A DNA stretch of 19,006 bases from an uncultured Eubacteriales bacterium (GTDB lineage Bacteria; Bacillota; Clostridia; Oscillospirales; Oscillospiraceae). The position numbers were made by a program, and so were the translations under genes. The stretch covers positions 1 through 19,006 of the forward strand of contig UQUO01000036.1 in assembly GCA_900544295.1 (NCBI GenBank), in the 5' to 3' direction. Shown piece by piece: positions 1 through 8,023 of this stretch (its first letter is position 1; every line of letters begins with the position of its first letter). The notes below the pieces were generated by a model that ran no database searches, was not told the origin of the DNA, and worked only from the letters and a program-made list of their open reading frames with translations.

Positions 1-10
1 CGGGCGGGGT

Positions 11-189
11 CCAGGGGCGGAGCCCTGGCCGCGCGCCGCAGCGCGCGGAACTCTCCTGTGCCAAAGAAGCGCAGGAGGGGGTCAAAGGGGGAACCCTCGC
101 CGGGGGTTCCCCCTTTGCGGGCGGCCTAAGCCGCCCGCAGCCTCGCAACCCTTATATTCCCGCGTCCGGGCGGGGGTGGAACCCCGCCC
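11..189. repeat. Gene-free stretch with six consecutive GC-rich hairpins
   Basis: No credible gene lies in 1-260. Six inverted repeats follow each other: CCAGGG/CCCTGG (11-16/23-28); GCGCGC twice (31-36/41-46); CTCCTG/CAGGAG (53-58/72-77); a perfect 14-bp stem (83-96/104-117, 7-nt loop); a perfect 9-bp stem (117-125/130-138, CTAA loop); and GGGCGGGG/CCCCGCCC (168-175/182-189). None has a T-run, so they are not ordinary terminators. The arrangement suggests a dispersed intergenic palindromic element (REP- or MITE-like) or a structured RNA; which one cannot be told from this window. I see nothing recognisable in 190-260. Confidence 0.6.
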
Positions 190-260
190 CTACGTGGGCT
201 GGTGGAACGTGGTGACATCGGCGTAAGGTACGTCGAGAACGCCACCCCATGAATTGAATC

Positions 261-289
261 AAAAATGCCGCCCTTTGGGCGGCATTTTT
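261..289 (-). terminator. Intrinsic terminator of the YbiR-like transporter gene
   Basis: A 13-bp perfect inverted repeat (261-273 and 277-289) has a GC-rich core GCCGCCC/GGGCGGC, a 3-nt loop, and A/T flanks that supply a U-run in either direction. It starts at the stop codon of the minus-strand transporter gene (TAA, 290-288), so it most likely ends that transcript. It could also stop transcription entering from the left. Confidence 0.85.
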
Positions 290-1397
290 ACATTATAAGC
301 AGCGAGAGCGGTATGAGCAGCACAAGCGCCGCCACGTTTACCACGGTAAAATACAGCATATACTTCCCCGCCCTTGAACCCGGAACGGCGCAGTAGAGCT
401 TGAACGAGATGAGGCTCGCCAGCGAGGCGATGATGGTACCCAGCCCGCCCACGTCGGTACCGAGGAGCAGGCCCTTCCAGTCCTCCGTGAAGCCCGCCAG
501 CAGCACCGCGGCTGGGACATTGCTGATGACTTGGCTGGCCAGCAAGCTGGTGAAAAACGTGCTTCCGTCAAGCATAGCCGACAGAGTGTCGTTCACCACC
601 GGGATGTTGCCTATGTTGCCGGCAAATATGAAAAAGAACACAAAGGTCAAAATCAGACAGTAATCCACCTGCTTGAGCGCCGCGCGGTCCACCAACAGCA
701 GCGTCAGAAACACCACCACAGTAACAGCACCGTAATGCACGACGCGCATGACCGCCAGCAGACACATGATGAACAGCACGATACACAGCGCGAGGCGCCT
801 TACGTGCGTTATCTCCGCTCGCTCACCGAAGTTCACCTCTATGCCGCCCTTCGGACCAAACACTACAGCCAGTATGAGAAGCACAAGGCTCGCCCCCGCT
901 ATGGGCAGCACAGCCGCAAAGAAATCCCCGGTCGGCACGGAGTATATCGCGTATATGTATAGATTCTGCGGGTTGCCAACGGGCGTCGCCATGCTGCCAA
1001 GGTTCGCGGCAACGGTCTGAAGCACGATGACAGGAATGAGCCGGTCCGTGCGGCCTATGGCCTGTAAAATCAGCACCGCAAAAGGTACGAATGTAATGAG
1101 CGAAACATCGTTCGTCACAAGCATAGAGGTGAAAAACGGCAGCAGTACAAGTATCATCGTCACGCGGCGGAGGCTCCCGCGTCCCGTAAGCAGTCTCTGG
1201 GCCATAACCGCGAAAAGTCCGCAGCCCTTCAGCCCATCCACCACCGCCATGAGGCAGAACAGCAGGCACAGGACGCGCAGGTCGATGTAATCCATGTACT
1301 CAGGCCCGGGCGGAACTGCAAGCATCGATAAAAGAGCCGCGACAGCCGAGATGACAAGCACCGGCTCGCGGCGGAAAAAGGCGGACACGCCCTTCAA
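288..1397 (-). CDS. YbiR-like anion/ion transporter (SLC13/ArsB superfamily)
   Basis: A polytopic membrane protein of 369 residues with about ten hydrophobic segments. The ion-transporter signatures are clear: TNDVSL at about 95-100, ATPVGNPQN at 137-145 and SQVISNVPAAV at 288-298. These two re-entrant-loop motifs are typical of the ArsB/NhaD/SLC13 superfamily, and the overall pattern and length recall E. coli YbiR. The substrate cannot be told from the sequence. I chose the TTG at 1397 because GGAGG (1410-1406) sits 8 nt upstream; the longer GTG at 1406 directly abuts that ribosome site and would have no spacing. The gene appears monocistronic, with its own promoter (1428-1455) and terminator, and is divergent from trmO. 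The family is fairly sure; the substrate is unknown. Confidence 0.85.
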   Translation of the reverse strand: MKGVSAFFRREPVLVISAVAALLSMLAVPPGPEYMDYIDLRVLCLLFCLMAVVDGLKGCGLFAVMAQRLLTGRGSLRRVTMILVLLPFFTSMLVTNDVSLITFVPFAVLILQAIGRTDRLIPVIVLQTVAANLGSMATPVGNPQNLYIYAIYSVPTGDFFAAVLPIAGASLVLLILAVVFGPKGGIEVNFGERAEITHVRRLALCIVLFIMCLLAVMRVVHYGAVTVVVFLTLLLVDRAALKQVDYCLILTFVFFFIFAGNIGNIPVVNDTLSAMLDGSTFFTSLLASQVISNVPAAVLLAGFTEDWKGLLLGTDVGGLGTIIASLASLISFKLYCAVPGSRAGKYMLYFTVVNVAALVLLIPLSLLIM

Positions 1398-1427
1398 AGC
1401 GCACACCTCCGCTTAAAAGTCGCGTAC

Positions 1428-1455
1428 ATGATAGCACGACAGGCGAAAATGTCAA
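1428..1455 (-). promoter_or_regulatory. Promoter of the YbiR-like transporter gene
   Basis: On the minus strand TTGACA (1455-1450) and TATCAT (1433-1428) are separated by 16 bp. Transcription would begin near 1421, giving a leader of about 24 nt that contains the GGAGG ribosome site. Predicted from consensus only. Confidence 0.6.
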
Positions 1456-1472
1456 TAGCCCTCCCCAATCTA

Positions 1473-1501
1473 TTGTGTTTTCGATGGAAAGAGGCTATAA
1501 T
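1473..1501 (+). promoter_or_regulatory. Promoter of the trmO operon
   Basis: TTGTGT (1473-1478) and a perfect TATAAT (1496-1501) are separated by 17 bp. The start of transcription would fall near 1508, leaving a leader of only about 15 nt with the ribosome site at its very 5' end. It is back to back with the transporter promoter, about 20 bp apart. Confidence 0.65.
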
Positions 1502-1522
1502 TTTCCCCGGGAGTGATGCCTT

Positions 1523-2236
1523 GTGCCGGACGAATACACAATGCGCGCCATAGCGCACATACGCAGCGACTTTGACAGCAAATTCGGTATCCCGCGCCAG
1601 AGCGGTGTGGTCCCGGAGCTGGAGGCCGACATAGTTTTCACGCCGGAGTTCCGCAATCCGGATGCCCTGCGCGGCATAGAGCGCTGCTCGCATATCTGGC
1701 TCATATGGCTCATCTCCGGCAACCTGCGGGAGGGTTGGCAGCCCACGGTGCGCCCACCCAGGTTTGGCGGCAACGCGCGCTGGGGCGTATTTTCCACGCG
1801 CTCGCCCTTTCGCCCCAACCCCATCGGCCTGTCCTGCGTACGTCTCGGCGGCCTTGACTTGCACGGTCCGGAGGGGCCCGTCCTGCATGTGCTCGGCGCA
1901 GACCTCATGGACGGCACGCCCATCCTCGATATAAAGCCCTACGCGCCTTATACAGACTCCATCCCAGACGCCACGGACGGGATAGCCCGCCCGGGCTGGG
2001 AGCGGGAGCTGCGCGTCGAGTGTGCGGAGGCTTTGCTCTCCCGCCTGCCTGAGCGAAAGCGTGCCGCCGCGCTCGCCGTGCTCGCGGAAGACCCCCGCCC
2101 CGCCTACCAGGCCGACCCCGACAGGGTCTACGGCATGGCCTTTGCGGGTTTCGACATACGCTTCACCGTTTCTGACGGTGTGCTCACCGTGCGGGATATC
2201 ATCCGCACCGCATCTGAAAAGGAGGCTCACATATGA
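1523..2236 (+). CDS. trmO: tRNA (N6-threonylcarbamoyladenosine-37) methyltransferase, TrmO/TsaA family
   Basis: TrmO uses S-adenosylmethionine to methylate t6A37 of ANN-decoding tRNAs, tuning decoding. The family marks are all present: GVFSTRSPFRPNPIGLS (residues 88-104), DGTPILDIKPYAPYTD (130-145) and, in the C-terminal domain, DPRPAY (190-195). The length of 237 residues matches E. coli YaeB. The start is taken as GTG 1523 because GGGAG (1509-1513) lies 9 nt upstream; the in-frame ATG at 1541 is an alternative that would remove six residues. It is the first gene of a plus-strand run: its stop overlaps the next start by 4 nt (ATGA), and an AAGGAGG for that gene lies inside its 3' end. Confidence 0.93.
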   Translation: MPDEYTMRAIAHIRSDFDSKFGIPRQSGVVPELEADIVFTPEFRNPDALRGIERCSHIWLIWLISGNLREGWQPTVRPPRFGGNARWGVFSTRSPFRPNPIGLSCVRLGGLDLHGPEGPVLHVLGADLMDGTPILDIKPYAPYTDSIPDATDGIARPGWERELRVECAEALLSRLPERKRAAALAVLAEDPRPAYQADPDRVYGMAFAGFDIRFTVSDGVLTVRDIIRTASEKEAHI

Positions 2237-3327
2237 AACGCTTCGGCTTCGGCGCAATGCGCCTGCCCATGCTCGACGGCGAGGTCGATAAGGCCCAGTT
2301 CTGCGCCATGATCGACGAATTTCTCGCCGCAGGCTTCACCTACTTTGACACCGCCCACGGTTACCTCGACGGCAAGAGCGAGCTTGCCATCCGCGGCTGC
2401 CTCTGCGCACGCTATCCGCGTGAGAGCTTTCAGCTCGCCGACAAGCTTTCCGCCGGCTTTTTCAAGACGCGCGAGGAGGTCCTCCCCTTCTTCGAGGAGC
2501 AGCTGCGCTGCACCGGCGCGGGCTACTTCGACTACTACCTCATCCACGCCATGAGCGCTGAGCGCTACGATTTTTACCGCGAAGTCGGCGCCTTCGATAT
2601 CATCCCCCAGCTGAAGCGCGAGGGCCGCGTGCGCCATTTCGGCATGTCCTTCCACGACAAGGCCGAGGTACTGGACCGCATACTCACCGAGCATCCGGAG
2701 CTGGAGTTCGTGCAGCTCCAGTTCAACTACCTAGACTATGAGGACCCCGTCGTCGAGAGCCGCAAGTGCTATGAGGTCTGCGTGAAGCACGGCAAAAAGG
2801 TGTCCGTCATGGAGCCTGTCAAGGGCGGCGCGCTGGCGGAGCTGCCCGCGGACGCGGGCGCCATCCTCGACGCTCTGGGCGGCGGCAGCCACGCGAGCTA
2901 CGCCCTGCGCTTTGCCGAGAGCTTTGATAACGTCTTCATGGTGCTCTCCGGCATGAGCACGCTGGAGCAGATGCGCGACAACCTCGCCACGATGTCCGAC
3001 TTCCGCCCGTTGGACGACGCGGAACTCGCCGCGGTTCATAAAGTCGCCGCCACCCTGCGCGGCAAGGGGGCGATCCCCTGCACCGCCTGCCGCTACTGCA
3101 CCTCGGGCTGCCCCGCGGGCATCGACATCCCCAGCTGCTTCTCCTGCTTCAACTCCAAGCGCATGTTCGGCCGCCCGCAAAGCTCTGAGCGCTACGCCGA
3201 GCTGACCAAAAACGGCTCCGGCCCCAACGACTGCATCGGCTGCGGCCAGTGCGAGGAGGCATGTCCCCAGCACCTCAAGGTGCGCGAGCTGCTGCGCGAG
3301 GTAGCGGCGGAATTCGGGGAGGGCTGA
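2233..3327 (+). CDS. Aldo/keto reductase with C-terminal double 4Fe-4S ferredoxin domain
   Basis: The N-terminal 270 residues form an aldo/keto reductase barrel with the classic tetrad Asp39, Tyr44, Lys71 and His105. A ferredoxin-like tail follows: CTACRYCTSGCP (Cys283, 286, 289, 293), then further cysteines 302 and 305, and CIGCGQCEEACP (Cys334, 337, 340, 344), enough for two 4Fe-4S clusters. This architecture is common in anaerobes, where the protein may couple nicotinamide-dependent carbonyl reduction to iron-sulfur electron transfer; the substrate is unknown. The ATG at 2233 has a strong AAGGAGG 7 nt upstream and overlaps the trmO stop by 4 nt, so the two are translationally coupled. The protein is expected to be cytosolic. 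Confidence 0.92.
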   Translation: MKRFGFGAMRLPMLDGEVDKAQFCAMIDEFLAAGFTYFDTAHGYLDGKSELAIRGCLCARYPRESFQLADKLSAGFFKTREEVLPFFEEQLRCTGAGYFDYYLIHAMSAERYDFYREVGAFDIIPQLKREGRVRHFGMSFHDKAEVLDRILTEHPELEFVQLQFNYLDYEDPVVESRKCYEVCVKHGKKVSVMEPVKGGALAELPADAGAILDALGGGSHASYALRFAESFDNVFMVLSGMSTLEQMRDNLATMSDFRPLDDAELAAVHKVAATLRGKGAIPCTACRYCTSGCPAGIDIPSCFSCFNSKRMFGRPQSSERYAELTKNGSGPNDCIGCGQCEEACPQHLKVRELLREVAAEFGEG

Positions 3328-3329
3328 GC

Positions 3330-4289
3330 ATGCAGCCCTACGCCCTGGATTTTGCTGAGGACGTCGAGATAAACGGCAGCAGGCAGAACATACGCATACG
3401 CTCCCGCTCCCTGGCCCTGCCCGCGCTGCTGTTCCTGCACGGCGGCCCGGGCGTTACGGACCGGCATCTGGTCCTCAAAAGTTGCGAACAGCTGACCAAA
3501 AGCTGCACGCTCGTCTGCTGGGACCAGCGCGGCTGCGGCAAGAGCTTCACGCCCGCCTCACTTGGCGAGCACTTTGACATAGATACCTTTGTGGAGGACG
3601 CGCGCCAGGTGACCGAATACGTCTGCACACGGCTCGGCAAGCGTCAGATCTACATCGTGGGCCACTCCTGGGGCAGTATACTCGGCGTTCTGCTCGCCCA
3701 GAGGCACCCGGAGCGTATCGCGGGCTACATAGGCATGGGCCAGTTCTGCCAGGGTGTGGAGAACGAGCTGCTCTCCTACGAGTTCGTCCTGGCGGAGGCC
3801 GAGCGCCTGGGCGACCGCCGAGCGGTCGAGAAGCTCCGCGGCATCGGCGCGCCCGTCGAGGGGCGCTACCGCACGAAGCAGGACATGCGCATCCAGCGCG
3901 ACTACCTGACCCGCTACGGCGGCGGCAACTGGCAGAAGCGCGAGGGCATCGTGCAGAGCATCCTCATGCCTCTTGTAAAAACCCCGGAATACCGTCTCTC
4001 CGAGCTGCCGGGCATGGTAAAGGGCCTGCTGCACAGCCAGGAGGAGCTGGTAGACGAGGTCGTGGCGCTTGACTTTTTCCGCGACGTGCCTGAGCTCAAA
4101 GTACCGGTAATCCTCACTGAAGGCCGCCACGACCAGAACACGCCCGCCTCGATAGCGCACCGCTGGTACGACGGGCTGCGCGCGCCTAAGAAACAGTGGA
4201 TATGGTTTGAGAACTCGGCCCACTCGCCCATACACGAGGAGCCGGAGCGCTGGTGCGAAGAAGTTCGCGCAGCGCTCTTCGGGGCCTGA
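3330..4289 (+). CDS. Alpha/beta hydrolase, proline iminopeptidase-like (peptidase S33)
   Basis: A 319-residue alpha/beta hydrolase. The oxyanion-hole motif HGGPG (residues 37-41), WDQRGCGKS (64-72), the nucleophile elbow GHSWG (111-115, Ser113), Asp268 (EGRHDQNTP) and His298 (SAHSP) complete the catalytic triad in family order. HGGPG with DQRGxGxS is the hallmark of prolyl aminopeptidases and close relatives, so N-terminal proline release from peptides is the likeliest activity, though esterases of the same fold cannot be excluded. The open frame extends upstream to 3249, but ATG 3330 is the start: GGGGAGGG lies just before it and the upstream stop is only 2 nt away. No signal peptide is seen, so it is cytosolic. 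Confidence 0.88.
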   Translation: MQPYALDFAEDVEINGSRQNIRIRSRSLALPALLFLHGGPGVTDRHLVLKSCEQLTKSCTLVCWDQRGCGKSFTPASLGEHFDIDTFVEDARQVTEYVCTRLGKRQIYIVGHSWGSILGVLLAQRHPERIAGYIGMGQFCQGVENELLSYEFVLAEAERLGDRRAVEKLRGIGAPVEGRYRTKQDMRIQRDYLTRYGGGNWQKREGIVQSILMPLVKTPEYRLSELPGMVKGLLHSQEELVDEVVALDFFRDVPELKVPVILTEGRHDQNTPASIAHRWYDGLRAPKKQWIWFENSAHSPIHEEPERWCEEVRAALFGA

Positions 4290-4313
4290 CATTTTGAAAG
4301 GAAGTCATTTGAA

Positions 4314-4817
4314 TTGTACGATGAACTGACCGAGGTTGACGTCAAGAAAATGCGCGAGGAGCTGGAATACCGGCAAAACGTTCTGCGCCCGAAGCTGATC
4401 GACGACGTAAAGGTCGCGCGCGAGTTCGGGGATTTGAGCGAGAACTTCGAGTACAAGGCCGCCAAGCGCGAGAAGAACCGCAACGACAGCCGCATCCGCT
4501 ATCTTGAGCGCATGATAAAGACGGCGAAGGTGATCGAGGCCCGCTCTGGCAGCAGCGAGGTTGGGCTGTTCGACCGGGTAAAGATATATATCGAGGAGGA
4601 CGACGAAGAGCGGGACATCCGCCTCGTCACCACGCTCCGGCAGAACGCGCCGCTGGGGCTTATCAGCAAGGAGTCGCCCGTAGGCGCGGCGCTGATGGGC
4701 CACAGGGTCGGCGACCGGGTCAAGGTCGAGGTGAACGAGGACTACAGCTATTACATCGTCATCCGTGAGATAGAAAAAGGCAGCGACGACGAATCGCTGC
4801 CCATAAGAGGCTACTGA
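4314..4817 (+). CDS. GreA/GreB-family transcription elongation factor
   Basis: A 167-residue protein with the two-domain Gre layout: an N-terminal coiled coil carrying GDLSEN (39-44), whose acidic tip residues Asp40 and Glu43 match those that stimulate RNA polymerase cleavage of backtracked RNA, and a C-terminal FKBP-like domain with SKESPVGAALMGHRVGD (118-134). The start is TTG 4314: AAAGGAAG (4297-4304) is 9 nt upstream and no in-frame ATG occurs before the coiled coil. It is slightly longer than typical GreA (about 158) because of an acidic insertion near 95-100 and a short tail. It could be the housekeeping greA or a paralogue; one window cannot decide. It is the last gene of the trmO run, 24 nt after the hydrolase. 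Confidence 0.88.
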   Translation: MYDELTEVDVKKMREELEYRQNVLRPKLIDDVKVAREFGDLSENFEYKAAKREKNRNDSRIRYLERMIKTAKVIEARSGSSEVGLFDRVKIYIEEDDEERDIRLVTTLRQNAPLGLISKESPVGAALMGHRVGDRVKVEVNEDYSYYIVIREIEKGSDDESLPIRGY

Positions 4818-4820
4818 AAA

Positions 4821-4846
4821 ACCGGGGAGGCGTCAGCCTCCCCGGT
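4821..4846. terminator. Shared terminator between converging gre and SLH-protein genes
   Basis: A perfect 11-bp stem ACCGGGGAGGC/GCCTCCCCGGT (4821-4831/4836-4846) with a 4-nt loop sits 3 nt after the plus-strand stop. Read on the minus strand it is followed by TTTTT, making it a good terminator for the SLH protein gene. Read on the plus strand the tail (CTCATTATG) is poorer. Confidence 0.8.
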
Positions 4847-4861
4847 CTCATTATGTGGTTT

Positions 4862-7834
4862 TTACTTCACGCTCTGGCAGAAGCGCATTATCATGGCCGC
4901 AGCCTGGGCGCGGGTGGCGGTGGCGAGCGGGGTCAGAGCGCCATTCTCGTCGCCCTCGGTGAGGCCGCTGCCGCAGGCCCACTGGAAGGCCGCGACGGCG
5001 TACTCGCTGATGCTCGTCGCGTCGACGTAGCTGAGGATGTTGGTATTCTCGCCGACAGAGACGTCATAGCCCTTTATCTGGGCGTAGCGGTAGAGCATGG
5101 TCACCAGCTGCTCGCGGGTGATGGCCGCAGTCGGGTTCTCACCGTCGGAGATACCGTTGGTGATGACCCACTCCTGGGCCTTGGCGTACCAGCTGTTGCC
5201 GCCGGTGGTGTCAACGCCGCTCATGCGGGCGATGATGGTCCAGACCATCGCGCGGGTCAGCGTGTCGTTCGGGGCGAACACGTAGGTGTCCACGCCGTCC
5301 ATGAGCTTGTTCTCGTAGACGTACTTGACAGCGCTGTAGTACCAAGCGGAGGTCGGCACGTCGTAGAACGGGAACGCGGGGACCTCAGGCTCCTCGGGCT
5401 GCTCCGGCTCGGGGACGTAGGGCGTGTCGGGGTGACGCACCCACACGGCGGTGAAGGTCACGTCCTTGGTGACGGTGTAAGGCGAGAGCGCAGAATAAGT
5501 GGTCGTGCCGTCAGACCAGCCGAGGAAAGCGTAGCCGCTCTTGCTCGGGGCCGCGGGGAGTTTTATCTTGGTGTTTTTATCCACGGTATAGATGCCGTTG
5601 TACTCAACCGTCACAACGCAAGTCGTCTCGGGGTCAACAACAACATTGCCCACGAAGGTGCCGTAAGACTCGAACACTCCTCTGCCGACGTTGACACTGT
5701 TGTTATTGTTGCCAGTCAGCCTGAGGCTGGAGTCCTTGTCAACTGTGACAACCATGCCGGCTTGCACATCATTGTAGTCTATTACGTAGTCAGCCTTAGT
5801 GTCACCAGTCTTGGGCAGTTTGCTTCCGCAGCTGCTTATGTTTACATCGGAGTTTTTGAGAGTAAGATCGCCGCCATTGCAGAATATAGCGCTGTACCCG
5901 ACGTTACTGATATTGAGCGTGCTGTTATTGAGGGTGATGCCGTTAACGCTGAAACCAAAGTCGCCGCAGCCATACACATCGACGTAAGCATTTGTGAAAT
6001 CTAGTGTCCCGCCGTTAGTGAGGTTGCCGTCTACAGTGTTCACGTCAAAACTGCCGTTATCGATGATAAACTTGGCATCCACGCCGCCCATAGTGAAGCC
6101 ACGGTTAAGTTCTACGAATTTGAGGACGCTGTTGCCAGTCAGCTCAAACGTGGAACCAGCGCCAATGTTAATTGCCGTGCCGTCGTTATTTCTCGTAGTG
6201 TCAACGTTTTTGGTACCATTGATAGTCATGTTGACACCATTCAGGACGAAGCTGGCGCCACTATTAACATTAAATGCGATAGTGCTCGCACCCTCCGCAA
6301 CGGTCACGTCAACTTTATGGCCTCCGCCAATAATAGTGACGTTTTTAGCGATGCTGTACTTTGCCGGATCAAGCTTGCAGTCTTGCAGCACGTAAAGCGT
6401 GCCGCCGTTAGCCACAACAGCATTCATTGCCTTGGCAAGCGAATCATAGCCAGTATTTCCGACCTTGGCCACATACTCATTTTTGTTGCCATCGCCCTCA
6501 ACAGTAGCGTTCGTCACACCGCCGTCATTGTAAGTTGCGCCAGCTGCGATGGTAATGGTCTTATCGCTGTCAAGCGTTATGGTGCCCATGTTAGTAAGCG
6601 TCTGATCAGCGGCGACTTCGACGTTGGCTCCGCTGAGCTTAACAGTGCTGCCGTTGGGGACAATAAAGTTATAGACGTCTTGGTCTGGTATATTGTCGTT
6701 GGCTCTGAATTTAGTAACCTCGAAGTTAATGGCTTTCCCTGCCTTTTGGACGCTCACATTATTAAGCTCACCAACCACACCGGAAGTTTTAGTAACTGTG
6801 GGGGTTAAATAGGCATGGGCGATATTACTGTTAGCATCAATATTATAAGTAATACTACCCGTGACGCCGCTGCCGTCAGGAGTACCAGAGTCGGTTGTAA
6901 AGCATCCCCTAGTTGCGCTCGTTTCAAGCGATTCTATGTCAGTACCAACAATGTTGACAGTAGCGCTGCCAACAAAGCCTCTGTTAGTAGCAGCATAATA
7001 CTCAATATCGCAGTTCGTAAGAGTTACATTGCTGCTTACAGTTTCGCCATTTATGCCGCCTATGTAAAAGTACGTAACAGTGCATCCTGTGAGATTAACT
7101 GTCGCGGAATTCACTTTTGTGCTGCCGCCGCCACCAGCACCGCAAACTGTCATGGTGCTGTTGTTCGCAGTAATAATAACTTCGTTTGCAACAGCATTCG
7201 TTACCATTTTCCCGCTTTCTATGTTTCTCGTACCCTCTTTGCCGTTGCCCCAAGAACCGCCATTAACATAGCTTTCATTTCCGTTTAGAACAACGCCATC
7301 CAAGTTAATGGTTACTGTGCCATTAACGCAGGTATTTCTTGCTCCGGCGCCGTAAATTATTGACGTGACTTTAGCGCTACCGGAAAGCGAAATATAAACA
7401 TCATCGGTAACTTCGGAGCAAAGATCGGTGCCTGCCTCTTCCTCGCCATAGTTGCCGCCGAACAGCCTGTATATTGTACCGCCGGTCATAGTGATACTGG
7501 TGCTGGCAACAGTGACACGATCATTGCGGCCATCAGCGCCGCCGAAAACCTGGGTATTTTCAGAAACGCCAACATAGCTTTTGTCGCCGTTAACAGTCCA
7601 GGAGATATAGGCGCTCTCGCCGGTTGCTGTGAATCCACTAACTGTCGCCACAGTACCGTCAGAAGGCTTAGAGTCCGTGATGGTAATTGGCACGCCGTTG
7701 GCAAAGAAGTAATTTCCACTGCCAGTAGGTGTGGGCTCAGCCTCGTTAGTGTCCCCATCCGCCAGCGCGCCAAACGGCAGCAGAGATGCTACCATTACGA
7801 GCGCGAGGAGGATGGCGAGTATCGACTTTTTCAT
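4862..7834 (-). CDS. Secreted beta-rich surface protein with C-terminal SLH anchor repeats
   Basis: A 990-residue exported protein. Residues 1-25 are a signal peptide (MKKS start, hydrophobic core, ALA then DGD). About 30-740 is rich in Gly, Asn, Thr and Val with alternating short strands, like a right-handed beta-helix or adhesin stalk. About 755-800 resembles an InlB/Listeria-Bacteroides repeat (GYAFLGWSDG, then VTFTAVW). A Pro/Glu linker (802-819) leads to three SLH-like repeats (about 823-990; FYDVPTSAWYY, NGISDG and TRAQAAAMIMRF type segments) that bind cell-wall polymer. ATG 7834 was chosen over upstream codons since GGGGAG lies 7 nt before it and the signal peptide begins there. A role in adhesion or glycan contact is inference. 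GC content drops in the beta-rich part compared with the SLH part. Confidence 0.88.
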   Translation of the reverse strand: MKKSILAILLALVMVASLLPFGALADGDTNEAEPTPTGSGNYFFANGVPITITDSKPSDGTVATVSGFTATGESAYISWTVNGDKSYVGVSENTQVFGGADGRNDRVTVASTSITMTGGTIYRLFGGNYGEEEAGTDLCSEVTDDVYISLSGSAKVTSIIYGAGARNTCVNGTVTINLDGVVLNGNESYVNGGSWGNGKEGTRNIESGKMVTNAVANEVIITANNSTMTVCGAGGGGSTKVNSATVNLTGCTVTYFYIGGINGETVSSNVTLTNCDIEYYAATNRGFVGSATVNIVGTDIESLETSATRGCFTTDSGTPDGSGVTGSITYNIDANSNIAHAYLTPTVTKTSGVVGELNNVSVQKAGKAINFEVTKFRANDNIPDQDVYNFIVPNGSTVKLSGANVEVAADQTLTNMGTITLDSDKTITIAAGATYNDGGVTNATVEGDGNKNEYVAKVGNTGYDSLAKAMNAVVANGGTLYVLQDCKLDPAKYSIAKNVTIIGGGHKVDVTVAEGASTIAFNVNSGASFVLNGVNMTINGTKNVDTTRNNDGTAINIGAGSTFELTGNSVLKFVELNRGFTMGGVDAKFIIDNGSFDVNTVDGNLTNGGTLDFTNAYVDVYGCGDFGFSVNGITLNNSTLNISNVGYSAIFCNGGDLTLKNSDVNISSCGSKLPKTGDTKADYVIDYNDVQAGMVVTVDKDSSLRLTGNNNNSVNVGRGVFESYGTFVGNVVVDPETTCVVTVEYNGIYTVDKNTKIKLPAAPSKSGYAFLGWSDGTTTYSALSPYTVTKDVTFTAVWVRHPDTPYVPEPEQPEEPEVPAFPFYDVPTSAWYYSAVKYVYENKLMDGVDTYVFAPNDTLTRAMVWTIIARMSGVDTTGGNSWYAKAQEWVITNGISDGENPTAAITREQLVTMLYRYAQIKGYDVSVGENTNILSYVDATSISEYAVAAFQWACGSGLTEGDENGALTPLATATRAQAAAMIMRFCQSVK

Positions 7835-7873
7835 GCGATTTCTCCCCTTCATTTTACTTTTATAGTGCCACAT

Positions 7874-7896
7874 GAGGCGGGGAGACCCCCCGCCTC
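7874..7896. other. Second hairpin in the SLH-gene upstream region
   Basis: A perfect 9-bp stem GAGGCGGGG/CCCCGCCTC (7874-7882/7888-7896) with a 5-nt loop lies about 40 bp before the SLH protein start. Read on the plus strand it is followed by AAAAAG; on the minus strand no U-run follows, so it is not a terminator for the selenium unit. If the promoter at 7934-7962 is used, it would fold in the mRNA leader. Confidence 0.5.
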
Positions 7897-7898
7897 AA

Positions 7899-7916
7899 AA
7901 AGGGCCATGGCCCTTT
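7899..7916 (-). terminator. Probable terminator of the yedE unit, or leader attenuator of the SLH gene
   Basis: An 18-bp perfect palindrome AAAGGGCCATGGCCCTTT is followed on the minus strand by two more T residues, giving a short stem with a CATG loop and a U-run. It lies 107 nt after the DUF3343 stop and may end that transcript. Because a candidate promoter for the SLH gene lies just upstream of it, it could instead act within that leader. Confidence 0.55.
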
Positions 7917-7933
7917 GCGCTGTTCTGTCTCTC

Positions 7934-7962
7934 AATTTACCACTTTCTGAGAGGTATTTCAA
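7934..7962 (-). promoter_or_regulatory. Candidate promoter of the SLH surface protein gene
   Basis: On the minus strand TTGAAA (7962-7957) and TAAATT (7939-7934) are spaced 17 bp inside an AT-rich patch. The -10 matches only four of six consensus bases. It would give a leader of about 93 nt containing the hairpins at 7899-7916 and 7874-7896. Confidence 0.4.
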
Positions 7963-8023
7963 GTAAAATCTGCGTAAAAATCGAATAATTTTTTCTTTAC
8001 TCCGGGAATTTTGCATTTTCCCG

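Noticed and set aside
4853..6004. Plus-strand open frame of 383 residues antisense to the SLH protein
   Set aside because: It begins inside the terminator region and shows no domains; the minus-strand protein has a signal peptide and SLH repeats.
7859..7864. TATAAA on the minus strand close to the SLH gene start
   Set aside because: No -35-like sequence lies at the right distance; the upstream bases are part of a GC hairpin.
8003..8023. Inverted repeat CGGGAA/TTCCCG just after the DUF3343 stop
   Set aside because: It has only 6 bp of stem, a 9-nt loop and no T-run on the minus strand, so it is too weak to call a terminator.
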